64,000 nt of DNA from Streptomyces sp. NBC_01465. Lineage in GTDB: Bacteria > Actinomycetota > Actinomycetes > Streptomycetales > Streptomycetaceae. The notes under the pieces were generated by a model that was not told the origin of the DNA, searched no databases, and was given only the letters and a program-made list of their open reading frames with translations. Location: positions 5,952,001 through 6,016,000 of the forward strand of contig NZ_CP109467.1 of assembly GCF_036227325.1 (NCBI RefSeq), in the 5' to 3' direction. A program made the position numbers and the translations under genes. Below, piece after piece: positions 36,200 through 45,367 of this stretch; position 1 is the stretch's first letter, and each line of letters starts with the position of its first letter.

Positions 36200-37591
36200 A
36201 TGGCACTCTCCCGTTCGGCACGTCTGGCGGCCATCGCCACCGCGACAGCTTCCTTCTGTCTGATCGCCGCCGCTCCCGCGCCCTCACCCGGGTCCGCCGG
36301 AATCGGTGACCCGTACTTCCCCGAGCTGGGCAACGGCGGTTTCGACGCGCTGCACTACGACCTGAACGTCGCGTACAACCCGGACACGGACCGCCTCGAC
36401 GGTGTCACCACGGTCACCGCCCGCGCCACCCAGAACCTCTCCTCCTTCGACCTCGACCTCCAGAAGCTGGAGGTCACCAAGGTCGAAGTGAACGGCAGAC
36501 GCGCCCAGTTCACCCGTACCGGCGACGAGATACGCATCAACCCGCGCGACTCCCTGCGCAAGGGCCGCACCTTCTCCGTCGAGGTCACCTACGGAGGAGT
36601 CCCCGAGGCGCTCAACGGGCCCATCGTCTTCGGCTCCGACTACGGCTGGATGAAGACCACCGACGGAGTCTTCGTCGCCTGCGAGCCCAACGCCGCGTCC
36701 ACCTGGTTCCCCTCCAGCGACCACCCGGCCGACAAGGCGACGTACGACATCCGGATCAAGGCGCCCAAGGGGCTGACCGGGGTCTCCAACGGGCGGCTGG
36801 TCTCCACGTACGACCAGGGCGGCCAGACCGTCAACCACTGGCGCGAGAACCGGCCCATGGCGACCTATCTCGCGACCGCCTCGATCGGGAAGTTCGACGT
36901 GAAGACCGGCGTGACGCCCGGCGGCACCCCGATCTACGTGGCGATCGACCCGGTGCTCGCCAACAGCAACAGCGTCGACGTGTACGGCGTGACCGCCGAG
37001 GCCACCGACTACTGGTCGAAGCTCTTCGGCCCGTACCCCTTCGAGGAGACCGGGGCGGTCGTCGACGACATGCCCGAGGCGGGCTTCTCGCTGGAGACCC
37101 AGACCAAGCCGAGCTATTCGGCCGTACGGTCCGAGTCGACCATCGTCCACGAGCTGGCCCACCAGTGGTTCGGCGACTCGGTCTCCGTGAAGCAGTGGAA
37201 GAACATCTGGCTCAACGAGGGCTTCGCCACGTACGCGCAGTGGCTGTGGACCGAGCACCGGGGCACCTCGACCGCGCACGACCAGATGCTGGCCGGGTAC
37301 AACTCGCGCCCGGACACCTCCGCCTTCTGGCAGATCAAGGTCGCCGACCCGCAGCGCGACACGATGTTCGCCTCGGCCGTCTACCAGCGCGGCGCGATGA
37401 CGCTGCAGGCGCTGCGCGAGCGGATCGGCGACAAGGCGTTCTTCGAGCTGCTGCCCGCCTGGACGTCGGCGCACCGCTACGGGAACGGCACCACCGAGGA
37501 GTTCATCGCGCTCGCCGAGAAGATCTCGCACCAGCAGCTCGACGACCTCTTCGCGAAGTGGATCTACACGACGGGCAAGCCCGCCCTGTAG
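36200..37591 (+). CDS. Secreted M1-family zinc metallopeptidase
   Basis: A 463 aa secreted peptidase. Sec signal to about residue 28. The zinc site is complete: HELAHQWF (His317, His321, catalytic Glu318) and NEGFATYAQW with Glu340, as in aminopeptidase N relatives. The usual GAMEN substrate motif is replaced by GFSLETQTK, as in the secreted actinobacterial subgroup. A GAAGGG site precedes the ATG. Its location right after the peptide importer operon suggests it supplies peptides for uptake. Confidence 0.93.
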   Translation: MALSRSARLAAIATATASFCLIAAAPAPSPGSAGIGDPYFPELGNGGFDALHYDLNVAYNPDTDRLDGVTTVTARATQNLSSFDLDLQKLEVTKVEVNGRRAQFTRTGDEIRINPRDSLRKGRTFSVEVTYGGVPEALNGPIVFGSDYGWMKTTDGVFVACEPNAASTWFPSSDHPADKATYDIRIKAPKGLTGVSNGRLVSTYDQGGQTVNHWRENRPMATYLATASIGKFDVKTGVTPGGTPIYVAIDPVLANSNSVDVYGVTAEATDYWSKLFGPYPFEETGAVVDDMPEAGFSLETQTKPSYSAVRSESTIVHELAHQWFGDSVSVKQWKNIWLNEGFATYAQWLWTEHRGTSTAHDQMLAGYNSRPDTSAFWQIKVADPQRDTMFASAVYQRGAMTLQALRERIGDKAFFELLPAWTSAHRYGNGTTEEFIALAEKISHQQLDDLFAKWIYTTGKPAL

Positions 37592-37646
37592 GCGCTGTCG
37601 GGCTGGCCTGCGCGGTGGAGCACTCGCCTTTCGGTAAGAATGTCGG

Positions 37647-38309
37647 GTGCTCCACGAACTGTTCACCCCCTCCGTCCAGCACGGGCTCGACATCGTCGGG
37701 ATCTTCGTCTTCGCGATCTCCGGTGCCCTGCTCGCCGTGCGCAAGAACTTCGACGTCTTCGGCATCGCGGTCTTCGCCGAGGTCACGGCGCTGGGCGGGG
37801 GGCTCTTCCGTGACATCGTCATCGGTGCGATCCCGCCGGCCGCCTTCACCGACCTCGGGTACTTCCTCGCCCCGCTGGTGGCGGCCGGGTTCGTCTTCTT
37901 CCTGCACCCCGAGGTGGAGCGCATCCAGAACGCGGTGAACGTCTTCGACGCCGCCGGGCTCGGGCTCTTCTGCGTCACGGGCACGACCAAGGCGTACGAG
38001 CACGGGCTCGGCCTCACCGCATCGGCCGCGATGGGGCTCGCGACGGCGGTCGGCGGGGGTGTGCTGCGAGACGTACTCGCCAATGAGGTGCCGTCGCTGG
38101 TGCGCTGGGACCGCGACCTGTACGCCGTGCCCGCGATCATCGGGGCCACGATGGTGGTGCTCTGCATCAGGTTCGACATGCTCAACGCTGCGACGAGCGG
38201 GCTCGCGGCCTTCACGGCGGTCGTGCTGCGGCTCCTTGCGATGCGCTACGGCTGGCGGGCGCCGAGGGCGTGGAACCGGCGCTCCCAGGCCGCCTCTACC
38301 GACGAGTAA
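37647..38309 (+). CDS. TRIC-type cation channel / UPF0126 family membrane protein
   Basis: A 220 aa protein of seven membrane helices built from two repeats. Each repeat has the signature GGGxxRD: GGGLFRDIVIG (about residue 50) and GGGVLRDVLAN (about 135). Such proteins are related to TRIC potassium channels and glycine transporters. GTG start. Confidence 0.88.
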   Translation: MLHELFTPSVQHGLDIVGIFVFAISGALLAVRKNFDVFGIAVFAEVTALGGGLFRDIVIGAIPPAAFTDLGYFLAPLVAAGFVFFLHPEVERIQNAVNVFDAAGLGLFCVTGTTKAYEHGLGLTASAAMGLATAVGGGVLRDVLANEVPSLVRWDRDLYAVPAIIGATMVVLCIRFDMLNAATSGLAAFTAVVLRLLAMRYGWRAPRAWNRRSQAASTDE

Positions 38310-38332
38310 CTTTGGCGTGTACCGTGCTGTGC

Positions 38333-39187
38333 ATGGCACAGGCATCCATCGGGGACAGCGAGTTCGACCGCGACACCGCCGTCACCCCGCGCGCACCGGG
38401 CATCTACGACGCGGAGCTCTCCGCCGGCTGGACGATCATCCACGCCGTCAACGGCGGCTACCTCCTGGCCCTGCTCGGCCGCGCACTGGGCGAAGCCCTG
38501 CCGCACTCCGACCCCCTCACGATCTCCGCGCACTACCTGACGGCGTCGGCGCCGGGACCTGCGGTGATCCGCACGGAACTGGTCCGCGGCGGCCGCACGC
38601 TCTCCACCGGGCAGGCCTCGCTCTTCCAGTACGCGGAGGATGGCACCGAGGTCGAGCGGATCCGCGTCCTCGCCTCGTACGGCGACCTGGACGCACTCCC
38701 CGACGACGTACGCACGACGGCCAAGCCCCCGGCGATCCCGCCGATGGAACACTGCTTCGGCCCCGAGGACGGTCCGGCCCCCATCCCCGGCTCCTCGGCG
38801 ATCACCGACCGCCTGCGGCTGAAGCTGGACCCGGCGACGTGCGGCTGGGCGGTCGGAGCCCCGTCGGGCAAGGGCGAGATGCGGGCCTGGTTCGGCCTCG
38901 CGGACGGCCGCGACGCGGACCCGCTGTCCCTGCTCCTTGCGGTGGACGCGCTGCCGCCGACGGCGTTCGAGATGGGCCTCAAGGGCTGGGTTCCCACGGT
39001 GGAGTTGACGGTCCACGTCCGCTGCCGCCCGGCGCCAGGCCCGCTGCGGGTGTCGATCACGACGCGGAACCTGGCGGGCGGCTTCCTGGAGGAGGACACG
39101 GAGGTCTGGGACAGCGCGGACCGGCTGGTCGCACAGTCTCGGCAGCTGGCGCGGGCACCGCGAAACTCAAGCCCGTCCGGCGTTTGA
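38333..39187 (+). CDS. Acyl-CoA thioesterase-like (double hot-dog) protein
   Basis: A 284 aa cytoplasmic protein with a hot-dog arrangement of two halves: GWTIIHAVNGGYLLALLGRAL near residue 33 and FGLADGRDADPLSLLLAVDAL near 185. It matches actinobacterial thioesterase family proteins related to TesB. The last seven residues (NSSPSGV) are encoded by a dispersed intergenic repeat that supplies the stop codon, so the gene end has been altered by that repeat. Confidence 0.85.
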   Translation: MAQASIGDSEFDRDTAVTPRAPGIYDAELSAGWTIIHAVNGGYLLALLGRALGEALPHSDPLTISAHYLTASAPGPAVIRTELVRGGRTLSTGQASLFQYAEDGTEVERIRVLASYGDLDALPDDVRTTAKPPAIPPMEHCFGPEDGPAPIPGSSAITDRLRLKLDPATCGWAVGAPSGKGEMRAWFGLADGRDADPLSLLLAVDALPPTAFEMGLKGWVPTVELTVHVRCRPAPGPLRVSITTRNLAGGFLEEDTEVWDSADRLVAQSRQLARAPRNSSPSGV

Positions 39188-39257
39188 GGACCGAGGTCTG
39201 GGGCGGAGCCCCGGCGGGGGTCTGCGGGGCGGCGCCCCCACCACGCGGCGGAGCCGC
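39166..39257 (+). repeat. Streptomyces-type dispersed intergenic repeat
   Basis: Begins with CTCAAGCCCGTCCGGCGTTT and GAGGAC (CTCAA/TTGAG dyad, GTCCGGCGTTTGAGGAC core at 39175-39191), followed by three hairpins with 3-base loops: GGGGC-GGA-GCCCC (39200-39212), GGGGC-GGC-GCCCC (39226-39238) and GCGGC-GGA-GCCGC (39245-39257). I recognise this core as very common between genes in Streptomyces chromosomes. It contains the stop of the preceding gene and may act as its terminator. Confidence 0.8.
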
Positions 39258-39344
39258 AAAATGTCACAGCGGGAAGGGGCGGGATCGGGGAAACCTCCGC
39301 ACCCCCGGCCCGCCCTCTGCGACCCCGTCCGGGATCCTGGAGCC

Positions 39345-40358
39345 GTGAAGTCAGACCGGCTGCTCTCGATCCTCCTCCTGCTCCAGACCCGCGGCCTCGT
39401 CCCCGCCACCGAACTCGCCACCCGCCTCGAAGTCTCCGTCCGCACCATCTACCGCGACATCGACGCCCTCTCCGCCTCCGGCGTCCCCGTCTACGCCGAA
39501 CGCGGCCGGCACGGCGGCATCGCCCTGCTGCCCGGGTTCCGTACGGACGTCACCGGCCTCACCGCCGACGAGTCCCGCGCCCTGTTCGTCCTGGCCGCCG
39601 ACGGCACCCACGCCGCCCTCGGCCTCGACCAGGCCCTGGGCTCCGCCCTGCGCAAGGTCATGGCTGCCCTCCCCGAACCCCACCGGCCCGCCGCCGAGTT
39701 GACCAGCCGACGGATCCTTGTCGACCCTGTCCGCTGGATGAGCGGCCCGCGGCCCGCCGTCGACCTCAACGAGTTGCAGACCGCCGTCTTCGCCGAGCGA
39801 CGCCTGCGGCTGCGCTACCGGCACGGCGGGGCGAGCGGGCCGCGCACGTACACCGTCGACCCGTACGGCCTCGTCGTGAAGGCGGGCGTCTGGTACCTGG
39901 TCGCCGACCACCGCGGCGCCCCCGCCCTCTACCGCGCCGACCGCGTGCACTCCGCCATCGAGACGGAAGCGCCGGTGCGCCGCCGCGAGGGGGTGGAACT
40001 GGCGGACGTATGGGCCGAGTTGCGGCAGCGCGTCGAGGCGCGGCCCGCCGGGTTCCGGGTGCGGGCCCGGGTGCGCGCGGGCCGGCTGGATCAGTTCGTA
40101 CGGCTGCACGGTGCGCAGCTCACCGCCGAGCCCGTACGGGGCGAGGAGTGGGCGGAGGTCGAGCTCGCGCTCGAAGAGGTGCGGGCGGTACGGCAGTTGC
40201 TGGCGTACTCCGACAGCCTGGAGGTGCTGGAGCCGCCCGAGGCGCGCGCCGAGATGGCCCGCGCGGCGGCGGAGGTCGCGGCGATCTACGCGGCCCCCGG
40301 CAGCCCGGTCGGCACGGTCGCCCCCGTCAGTCCAGCCAGTGCAGACGCCCCAGGCTGA
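39345..40358 (+). CDS. HTH and WYL-domain transcriptional regulator
   Basis: A 337 aa regulator. Residues 1-60: DeoR-like HTH (LLSILLLLQTRGLVPATELATRLEVSVRTIYRDIDALS). Residues about 140-230: WYL domain (LRLRYRHGG...YGLVVKAGVWYLVADHRGA). WYL domains bind nucleic acids or nucleotides and often sense DNA damage or host stress. GTG start at 39345. Its 3 prime end overlaps the convergent TetR gene by 32 bases. Confidence 0.9.
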   Translation: MKSDRLLSILLLLQTRGLVPATELATRLEVSVRTIYRDIDALSASGVPVYAERGRHGGIALLPGFRTDVTGLTADESRALFVLAADGTHAALGLDQALGSALRKVMAALPEPHRPAAELTSRRILVDPVRWMSGPRPAVDLNELQTAVFAERRLRLRYRHGGASGPRTYTVDPYGLVVKAGVWYLVADHRGAPALYRADRVHSAIETEAPVRRREGVELADVWAELRQRVEARPAGFRVRARVRAGRLDQFVRLHGAQLTAEPVRGEEWAEVELALEEVRAVRQLLAYSDSLEVLEPPEARAEMARAAAEVAAIYAAPGSPVGTVAPVSPASADAPG

Positions 40359-40956
40359 CCAGCCGCAGCTGACGGCGGGCGGTGTCCCGGGCGCGCTCCT
40401 CGCCGCCGCCCTCCGCCTCCAGGAGGGCGGACGCGGCCATCACCATGTGGTCGACGTACAGCCCGGCGAGCATGAGGAGGTCCTCCTCGCTCCAGCCCTT
40501 CGACTCCGGCTGGCGGGCGAACGCGGCCGCCACCTCCTGGGCGAACAGCCGCAGTTGGGTGCCTATGGCCTCGCGGACGGGCTGGACGCCGCCGTGCCGT
40601 TCGCGGGCGATGAAGCGGACGTGCGCGGGGTGTGTCCGTACGAGATCCGCGATGAGGCCGACCGTGCGGTCGATGCGCGCCGCCGCGTCGCCCTCGTCCG
40701 CCAGGGCCGTCCCGATCGTGCCGTGCAGCGAGCCGAGCGCCTCCTCGACGAGGGCGACGCCCAGGTCGGCGGTGTCGCGGAAGTGCCGGTAGAAGGCGGT
40801 CGGCGCCACTCCGACCGCGCGCGTCACCTCGCGCAGGCCGAGGCTGCTGAGGCTCTGCTCCTCGAGGAGCGCGAGGGCCGCGTCCAGGAGGGCCTGGCGG
40901 GTCTTGAGCTTCTGTGCCTGGCGGACGCCGGTGGCCGCGCTGGAGGTGTGACTCAT
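40327..40956 (-). CDS. TetR-family regulator
   Basis: A 209 aa repressor. The N-terminal HTH (TRQALLDAALALLEEQSLSSLGLREVTRAVGVAPTAFYRHF) is close to that of DesT/FasR-like regulators of fatty-acid desaturation, which bind GTGAACnnnnGTTCAC-like sites. It is divergent from a cluster of two small membrane proteins and a lipoprotein, and an appropriate dyad is present between them (41011-41038). Confidence 0.9.
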   Translation of the reverse strand: MSHTSSAATGVRQAQKLKTRQALLDAALALLEEQSLSSLGLREVTRAVGVAPTAFYRHFRDTADLGVALVEEALGSLHGTIGTALADEGDAAARIDRTVGLIADLVRTHPAHVRFIARERHGGVQPVREAIGTQLRLFAQEVAAAFARQPESKGWSEEDLLMLAGLYVDHMVMAASALLEAEGGGEERARDTARRQLRLVSLGRLHWLD

Positions 40957-41010
40957 GCCATTCAGTAAACAACCGTTCTCCGGTGAAGGGAAGCGTAGAC
41001 TCAGGAGTCA

Positions 41011-41038
41011 GTGAACAGTCGTACTCACAAGTGTTCAC
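41011..41038. promoter_or_regulatory. Putative TetR operator
   Basis: GTGAACA (41011-41017) and TGTTCAC (41032-41038), perfect inverted arms with a 14-base spacer; GAGT (41005-41008)/ACTC (41023-41026) overlaps. It lies between the TetR start (40956) and the small membrane gene at 41056, consistent with control of both. Confidence 0.6.
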
Positions 41039-41055
41039 CGAAAGGTTGACGACCG

Positions 41056-41208
41056 ATGATTGCCATCGCCGCAGTTCTCCTTCTCCTGGGGATCGTGCTG
41101 GGCGCCGTGTCCCATCTGCCCCTCCCGGTCTCCCTCGTCGCCACCGCCGTCATCGGCGGCTGGCTGCTGATCTTCGCCGTACGCGAGCGCATCACCCGGA
41201 CCAAGTGA
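41056..41208 (+). CDS. Small membrane protein (50 aa)
   Basis: Read directly from the sequence: 50 aa, beginning MIAIAAVLLLLGIVLGAVSH. Two hydrophobic helices (about residues 3-18 and 23-43) and a basic end (RERITRTK). It is 17 bases upstream of a second small membrane gene, and both probably depend on the TetR repressor upstream. No family recognised. Confidence 0.72.
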   Translation: MIAIAAVLLLLGIVLGAVSHLPLPVSLVATAVIGGWLLIFAVRERITRTK

Positions 41209-41225
41209 GCAGGGGAGAGGGAACC

Positions 41226-41492
41226 ATGGAACTCACCGCTACCGCCCGCACCCGTACCGGCACCCGCGACGCCGACGGCATGGCCGTCGCCGCGTTCGTG
41301 CTCGGACTGCTCGGCCTGCTCGTGATGAACCTGATCCTCGGCCCCATCGCGATCGTGCTGGCCGCGCTCGCGCTGTGGCGCGGCACCGCGCGCCGGGGCA
41401 GGGCCCTGCTGGGACTCGGCCTCGGGGTCGCGGACCTGGTGGTCCTGGCCACGCTGGTCACCTCCGACGGCGTGCTGGCCTGGAACTTCTAG
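41226..41492 (+). CDS. Small membrane protein, DUF4190-like
   Basis: An 88 aa protein with two hydrophobic helices (about residues 19-50 and 60-78) of the DUF4190 style (FVLGLLGLLVMNLILGPIAIVLAALALWRG). Strong GGGGAGAGGG site before the ATG. It is likely co-transcribed with the 50 aa membrane gene before it. Confidence 0.75.
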   Translation: MELTATARTRTGTRDADGMAVAAFVLGLLGLLVMNLILGPIAIVLAALALWRGTARRGRALLGLGLGVADLVVLATLVTSDGVLAWNF

Positions 41493-41586
41493 CTCCGTTC
41501 CGATTCACAGGCTCGTGACAGCGGGGGCTTATCTCCGCGTGATGGCCTCAGGCGTCATCCGACAGACCCTGAGGAGCGAACGATCC

Positions 41587-41919
41587 ATGACGCGTGTACG
41601 CCGGGCGATCCCCGTAGCCGCACTGCTGGCCCTGACCCCGCTGCTGGCCGCGTGCGGCTCCGACTCGAGCGGCTCGTCGTCCGGCAGTGACAGCGAGAAC
41701 GCGCAGAACTGCCAGCGTCCTTCGGGGATGCCGTCCGGGATGCCCTCGGGGAATCAGTCCGGCGGCTCCAAGGGCAGCAGGCCCACCGACATGCCGTCCG
41801 GAATGCCGTCGGGCGGGCCCTCCGGAATGCCCTCGGGCGGTCCCGGCGGAGGACAGGGCGGAGGCCAGGGCGGCTGCGGCGGCCCCGGCGGCGGGCAGGG
41901 CCAGAACCAGCAGGGCTGA
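41587..41919 (+). CDS. Low-complexity lipoprotein
   Basis: A 110 aa product: lipobox LLAAC at about residue 23, then Ser/Gly-rich sequence with repeated SGMPSGGP units and a GGQGG tail. The lengthy Ser-Gly-Met-Pro repeats explain the repeated DNA at about 41725-41860. No recognisable domain. A GAGGAG site lies about 11 bases before the ATG. Confidence 0.6.
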   Translation: MTRVRRAIPVAALLALTPLLAACGSDSSGSSSGSDSENAQNCQRPSGMPSGMPSGNQSGGSKGSRPTDMPSGMPSGGPSGMPSGGPGGGQGGGQGGCGGPGGGQGQNQQG

Positions 41920-41976
41920 GGCACAACCGGGGTGCGGCGGGCCCGGGGCCCCCGGGCTCGTAGAATCGTGGCCACC

Positions 41977-43140
41977 ATGGCTTACCTCGACCACGCTGCG
42001 ACCACTCCCATGCTCCCGGAGGCGGTTGAGGCAATGACAGCCCAGCTCACCGTCACCGGCAACGCCTCCTCGCTGCACGCCGCCGGACGCCGGGCGCGGC
42101 GTACCGTCGAGGAGGCCCGCGAGACCCTCGCCGACGCGCTCGGCGCGCGCCCCAGCGAGGTGGTCTTCACCGCCGGCGGCACCGAGGCCGACAACCTCGC
42201 GGTCAAGGGTCTGTACTGGGCCAGGCGCGACGCCGACCCGCACCGCACCCGCATCCTGACCAGCCCCGTCGAACACCACGCCGTCCTCGACGCCGTGCAC
42301 TGGCTGGCCGAGCACGAGGGCGCGGCCGTCGAGTACCTCCCGGTCGACTCCTACGGCCGCGTCCACCCCGACGCACTCCGTACGGCCGTCGAGCGCGACC
42401 CCTCCGACGTGGCGCTGATCACCGTGATGTGGGCCAACAACGAGATCGGCACCATCATGCCGATCCGCGAACTGGCCGAAGTGGCACGGGAGTTCGAGAT
42501 CCCCATGCACTCCGACGCGGTCCAGGCCTTCGGCCAGACCGAGCTGGACTTCGCCTCCTCCGGGCTCGCCGCGATGACGGTCTCGGGCCACAAGATCGGC
42601 GGCCCGTACGGCATCGGCGCGCTGCTCCTGGGCCGCGACCAGACCCCCGTCCCCGTCCTGCACGGCGGCGGCCAGGAGCGCCACGTACGCTCCGGGACGC
42701 TCGACGCCCCGGCCATCGCCGCCTTCGCGGTCGCGGGGAAGATCGCCGCCGAGCGGCGCGAGAGCTACGCCCGCGAGATCGGCGCCCTGCGCGACGAACT
42801 GATCGCGGCGGTCCGCGACGCCGTCCCCGACGCGATCCTCGGCGGCGACCCGGACGACCGCCTCCCCGCCAACGCCCACTTCACCTTCCCCGGCTGCGAG
42901 GGCGACTCCCTGCTGCTCCTCCTCGACGCGGCCGGCATCGCCTGCTCGACGGGATCGGCGTGCACGGCGGGTGTCGCCCAGCCCAGCCACGTACTCCTCG
43001 CGACGGGCACCGACCCGGACCTGGCGCGCGGCACCCTGCGCTTCACGCTCGGCCACACCTCCACCAAGGCGGACGTGGCGGCGGTCGCGGAGGCGATCGG
43101 CCCGGCGGTGGAACGGGCGCGCACGGCGGGCCTGAGCTAG
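41977..43140 (+). CDS. Cysteine desulfurase (NifS/IscS-like)
   Basis: A 387 aa PLP enzyme that moves sulfur from cysteine to acceptors. Motifs: YLDHAATTP at the N-terminus, PLP Lys206 in [10 protein letters not shown], and the sulfur-carrying Cys329 in the STGSACTAG loop. It precedes mnmA, the tRNA thiouridylase that uses such sulfur, which supports a tRNA-thiolation role. A TAGAAT box at 41961-41966 lies ten bases before the ATG, so the mRNA leader may be very short. Confidence 0.95.
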   Translation: MAYLDHAATTPMLPEAVEAMTAQLTVTGNASSLHAAGRRARRTVEEARETLADALGARPSEVVFTAGGTEADNLAVKGLYWARRDADPHRTRILTSPVEHHAVLDAVHWLAEHEGAAVEYLPVDSYGRVHPDALRTAVERDPSDVALITVMWANNEIGTIMPIRELAEVAREFEIPMHSDAVQAFGQTELDFASSGLAAMTVSGHKIGGPYGIGALLLGRDQTPVPVLHGGGQERHVRSGTLDAPAIAAFAVAGKIAAERRESYAREIGALRDELIAAVRDAVPDAILGGDPDDRLPANAHFTFPGCEGDSLLLLLDAAGIACSTGSACTAGVAQPSHVLLATGTDPDLARGTLRFTLGHTSTKADVAAVAEAIGPAVERARTAGLS

Positions 43141-43808
43141 GAGGGGCGTACGGCCCGCACCAGCTTCATGTACCGGTCCCAGTCCCAGTGCGGCCCGGGA
43201 TCGGTGTGGTCCGTCCCCGGCACCTCCACGTGCCCGACCACGTGCTCCCGGTCCACCGGTATGTCGTACCGCCGGCAGATCTTCGCCGTGAGCCGCGCCG
43301 ACGACGCGTACATCGCGTCCGTGAACGACGACTTCCGGTCCACGAACCCCTCGTGCTCGATGCCGACGCTGCGCTCGTTGTAGTCCCAGTTCCCCGCGTG
43401 GTACGCGATGTCCAGCTCGCGCACCATCTGCGCCACGTGCCCGTCCTTGCGCACGACGTAGTGCGCGGCCGCCTTGTGCGACGGGTCACGGAAGACATTG
43501 AGCGCCGAGGCGTACCCGCCCTGCACGACATGGATGACGACCCGGTCGATCGAGTAGTCGGCGGGCCGGTCCGCCCGCCGGTAGTTCGCCGACGAGGCCG
43601 CCACCCACTGGGCGCCGGGGAAGTCGACGTCGCCCAGCGTGCGCGGTTTGTCGATCCCCGGCAGCCGCCACCAGATGTGCGACAGCTCGTCCCTCGCCAG
43701 CACCGCGGCCCCGACCGCCGTGCCCAGGCCACCGAGCAGCAGTGCCCGCCGCCCGATGCGCCGATCGCCGTCCTTGCCCGTACCGCCCACACTCCCCGTA
43801 CTTCCCAT
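43137..43808 (-). CDS. Tat-exported N-acetylmuramoyl-L-alanine amidase (Amidase_2)
   Basis: A 223 aa protein with a Tat signal ([19 protein letters not shown]). Zinc ligands appear as VIHVVQGG near residue 88, [18 protein letters not shown] near 138, and [12 protein letters not shown] near 205. It probably splits peptidoglycan stem peptides. Its stop codon overlaps that of the convergent cysteine desulfurase gene (CTAG at 43137-43140). Confidence 0.88.
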   Translation of the reverse strand: MGSTGSVGGTGKDGDRRIGRRALLLGGLGTAVGAAVLARDELSHIWWRLPGIDKPRTLGDVDFPGAQWVAASSANYRRADRPADYSIDRVVIHVVQGGYASALNVFRDPSHKAAAHYVVRKDGHVAQMVRELDIAYHAGNWDYNERSVGIEHEGFVDRKSSFTDAMYASSARLTAKICRRYDIPVDREHVVGHVEVPGTDHTDPGPHWDWDRYMKLVRAVRPS

Positions 43809-43869
43809 GTGATCGACAACGCATACTCACGAGCTTCCGGTTCCCGGGTGGCCGTACCCTGGTAGGGCT

Positions 43870-45015
43870 ATGACTCAGACACCCCAGCGCCCCCTCCGTG
43901 TGCTCGCCGCCATGTCCGGCGGCGTGGACTCCGCCGTCGCCGCCGCCCGTGCCGCAGAAGCCGGGCACGATGTCACCGGTGTGCACCTGGCGCTCTCCGC
44001 CAACCCGCAGTCCTTCCGTACGGGAGCCCGCGGCTGTTGCACCATCGAGGACTCGCGCGACGCCCGCAGGGCGGCCGACGTCATCGGCATCCCCTTCTAC
44101 GTCTGGGACCTCGCCGAGCGCTTCCGCGAGGACGTCGTCGAGGACTTCGTCGCGGAGTACGAGGCCGGGCGCACCCCCAACCCGTGTCTGCGCTGCAACG
44201 AGAAGATCAAGTTCGCGGCGCTGCTCGACAAGGCACTCGCGCTGGGCTTCGACGCGGTCTGCACCGGCCACTACGCGACGGTCGTGCTGACCGAGGACGG
44301 CTCGCGCGAGCTCCACCGGGCCTCCGACATGGCCAAGGACCAGTCGTACGTCCTCGGGGTGCTCGACGAGCGGCAGCTCGCGCACGCCATGTTCCCGCTG
44401 GGCGACACCCTCACCACCAAGGACGAGATCCGCGCCGAGGCCGAGCGCCGGGGCCTCGCGGTCGCCAAGAAGCCCGACAGCCACGACATCTGCTTCATCG
44501 CGGACGGCGACACCCAGGGCTTCCTCGCGGACCGCCTGGGCGGCAAGGCGGAGGGCGACATCCTCGACGAGTCGGGTACGAAGCTCGGCAGCCACGACGG
44601 CGCCTTCGGCTTCACGATCGGCCAGCGCAAGGGCCTGCGCATCGGCCACCCGGCACCCGACGGAAAGCCGCGCTACGTCCTCGACATCTCACCGGTGAAC
44701 AACACGGTGACGGTCGGCCCCGTGGAGGCCCTGGACGTCACGGCCCTGACCGCGATCAAGCCCCGCTGGTGCGGAAACGCGCCGCAGGGCCCGGGCACGT
44801 ACACCGCACAGCTCCGCGCCCACGGCGGCGAGACCGAAGTGAGCGCGGAACTGGTCGGCGACGAGCTGCGGGTGCGGTTCGACGAGGCGGTACGGGGCGT
44901 GGCGCCCGGCCAGGCGATCGTGCTCTACGACGGCACCAGGGTCGTCGGCTCGGCGACGATCGCCACGACCGAGCGGGCTGCGGCGGCGGTGGCTCAGACC
45001 ACCTCGGTGTCGTAG
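43870..45015 (+). CDS. mnmA: tRNA-specific 2-thiouridylase
   Basis: A 381 aa enzyme that makes 2-thiouridine at the wobble base of tRNA for Lys, Glu and Gln. ATP PP-loop SGGVDS near residue 16; catalytic Cys106 (NPCLRCN) and Cys208 (HDICFI) are both present; C-terminal TRAM-like domain near residue 290 on. Acts with the cysteine desulfurase encoded just upstream on the same strand. The convergent DUF427 gene overlaps its end by 22 bases. Confidence 0.96.
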   Translation: MTQTPQRPLRVLAAMSGGVDSAVAAARAAEAGHDVTGVHLALSANPQSFRTGARGCCTIEDSRDARRAADVIGIPFYVWDLAERFREDVVEDFVAEYEAGRTPNPCLRCNEKIKFAALLDKALALGFDAVCTGHYATVVLTEDGSRELHRASDMAKDQSYVLGVLDERQLAHAMFPLGDTLTTKDEIRAEAERRGLAVAKKPDSHDICFIADGDTQGFLADRLGGKAEGDILDESGTKLGSHDGAFGFTIGQRKGLRIGHPAPDGKPRYVLDISPVNNTVTVGPVEALDVTALTAIKPRWCGNAPQGPGTYTAQLRAHGGETEVSAELVGDELRVRFDEAVRGVAPGQAIVLYDGTRVVGSATIATTERAAAAVAQTTSVS

Positions 45016-45317
45016 AAGCAGAAGTGGTCCTTGATCCGGGCCACTTCGTTCTTCGGCTCCGGGTACGCCCAGACCAGGTCGGCCGCCTCCGGCAGTGACC
45101 AGTAGGACGCGTCGCCCTTGAAGGGGCAGTGGGTGTGGGTGTCGGAGGGGGTCAGGAGGTCGGTGCGTACGTCCTCCGGCGGGAGGTAGTAGCGCACCGG
45201 ACAGCCCGTCTCGCGCAGGACGAGGGGGCGGGTGGACTCGGCGAGCACCTGGCCGTCCCGTACGACTCGGACGTGCTCGGTGCCCTCTTCGACGGTGATG
45301 CTGTGTCCATTCGTCAT
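44994..45317 (-). CDS. DUF427 domain protein
   Basis: A 107 aa protein. DUF427 motif: [33 protein letters not shown] and the aromatic LVWAYPEP ending. Function of the family is unknown. It is convergent with mnmA and divergent from the 45368 gene. Confidence 0.88.
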   Translation of the reverse strand: MTNGHSITVEEGTEHVRVVRDGQVLAESTRPLVLRETGCPVRYYLPPEDVRTDLLTPSDTHTHCPFKGDASYWSLPEAADLVWAYPEPKNEVARIKDHFCFYDTEVV

Positions 45318-45367
45318 GCGTACTTCAGCGTGCGGGGGCGGCCGGTTCTTCCCCGTACGGTGGACGT

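Noticed and set aside
41725..41860. Repeated units possibly from a mobile or CRISPR element
   Set aside because: They encode SGMPSGGP repeats in frame within a lipoprotein; unit lengths vary.
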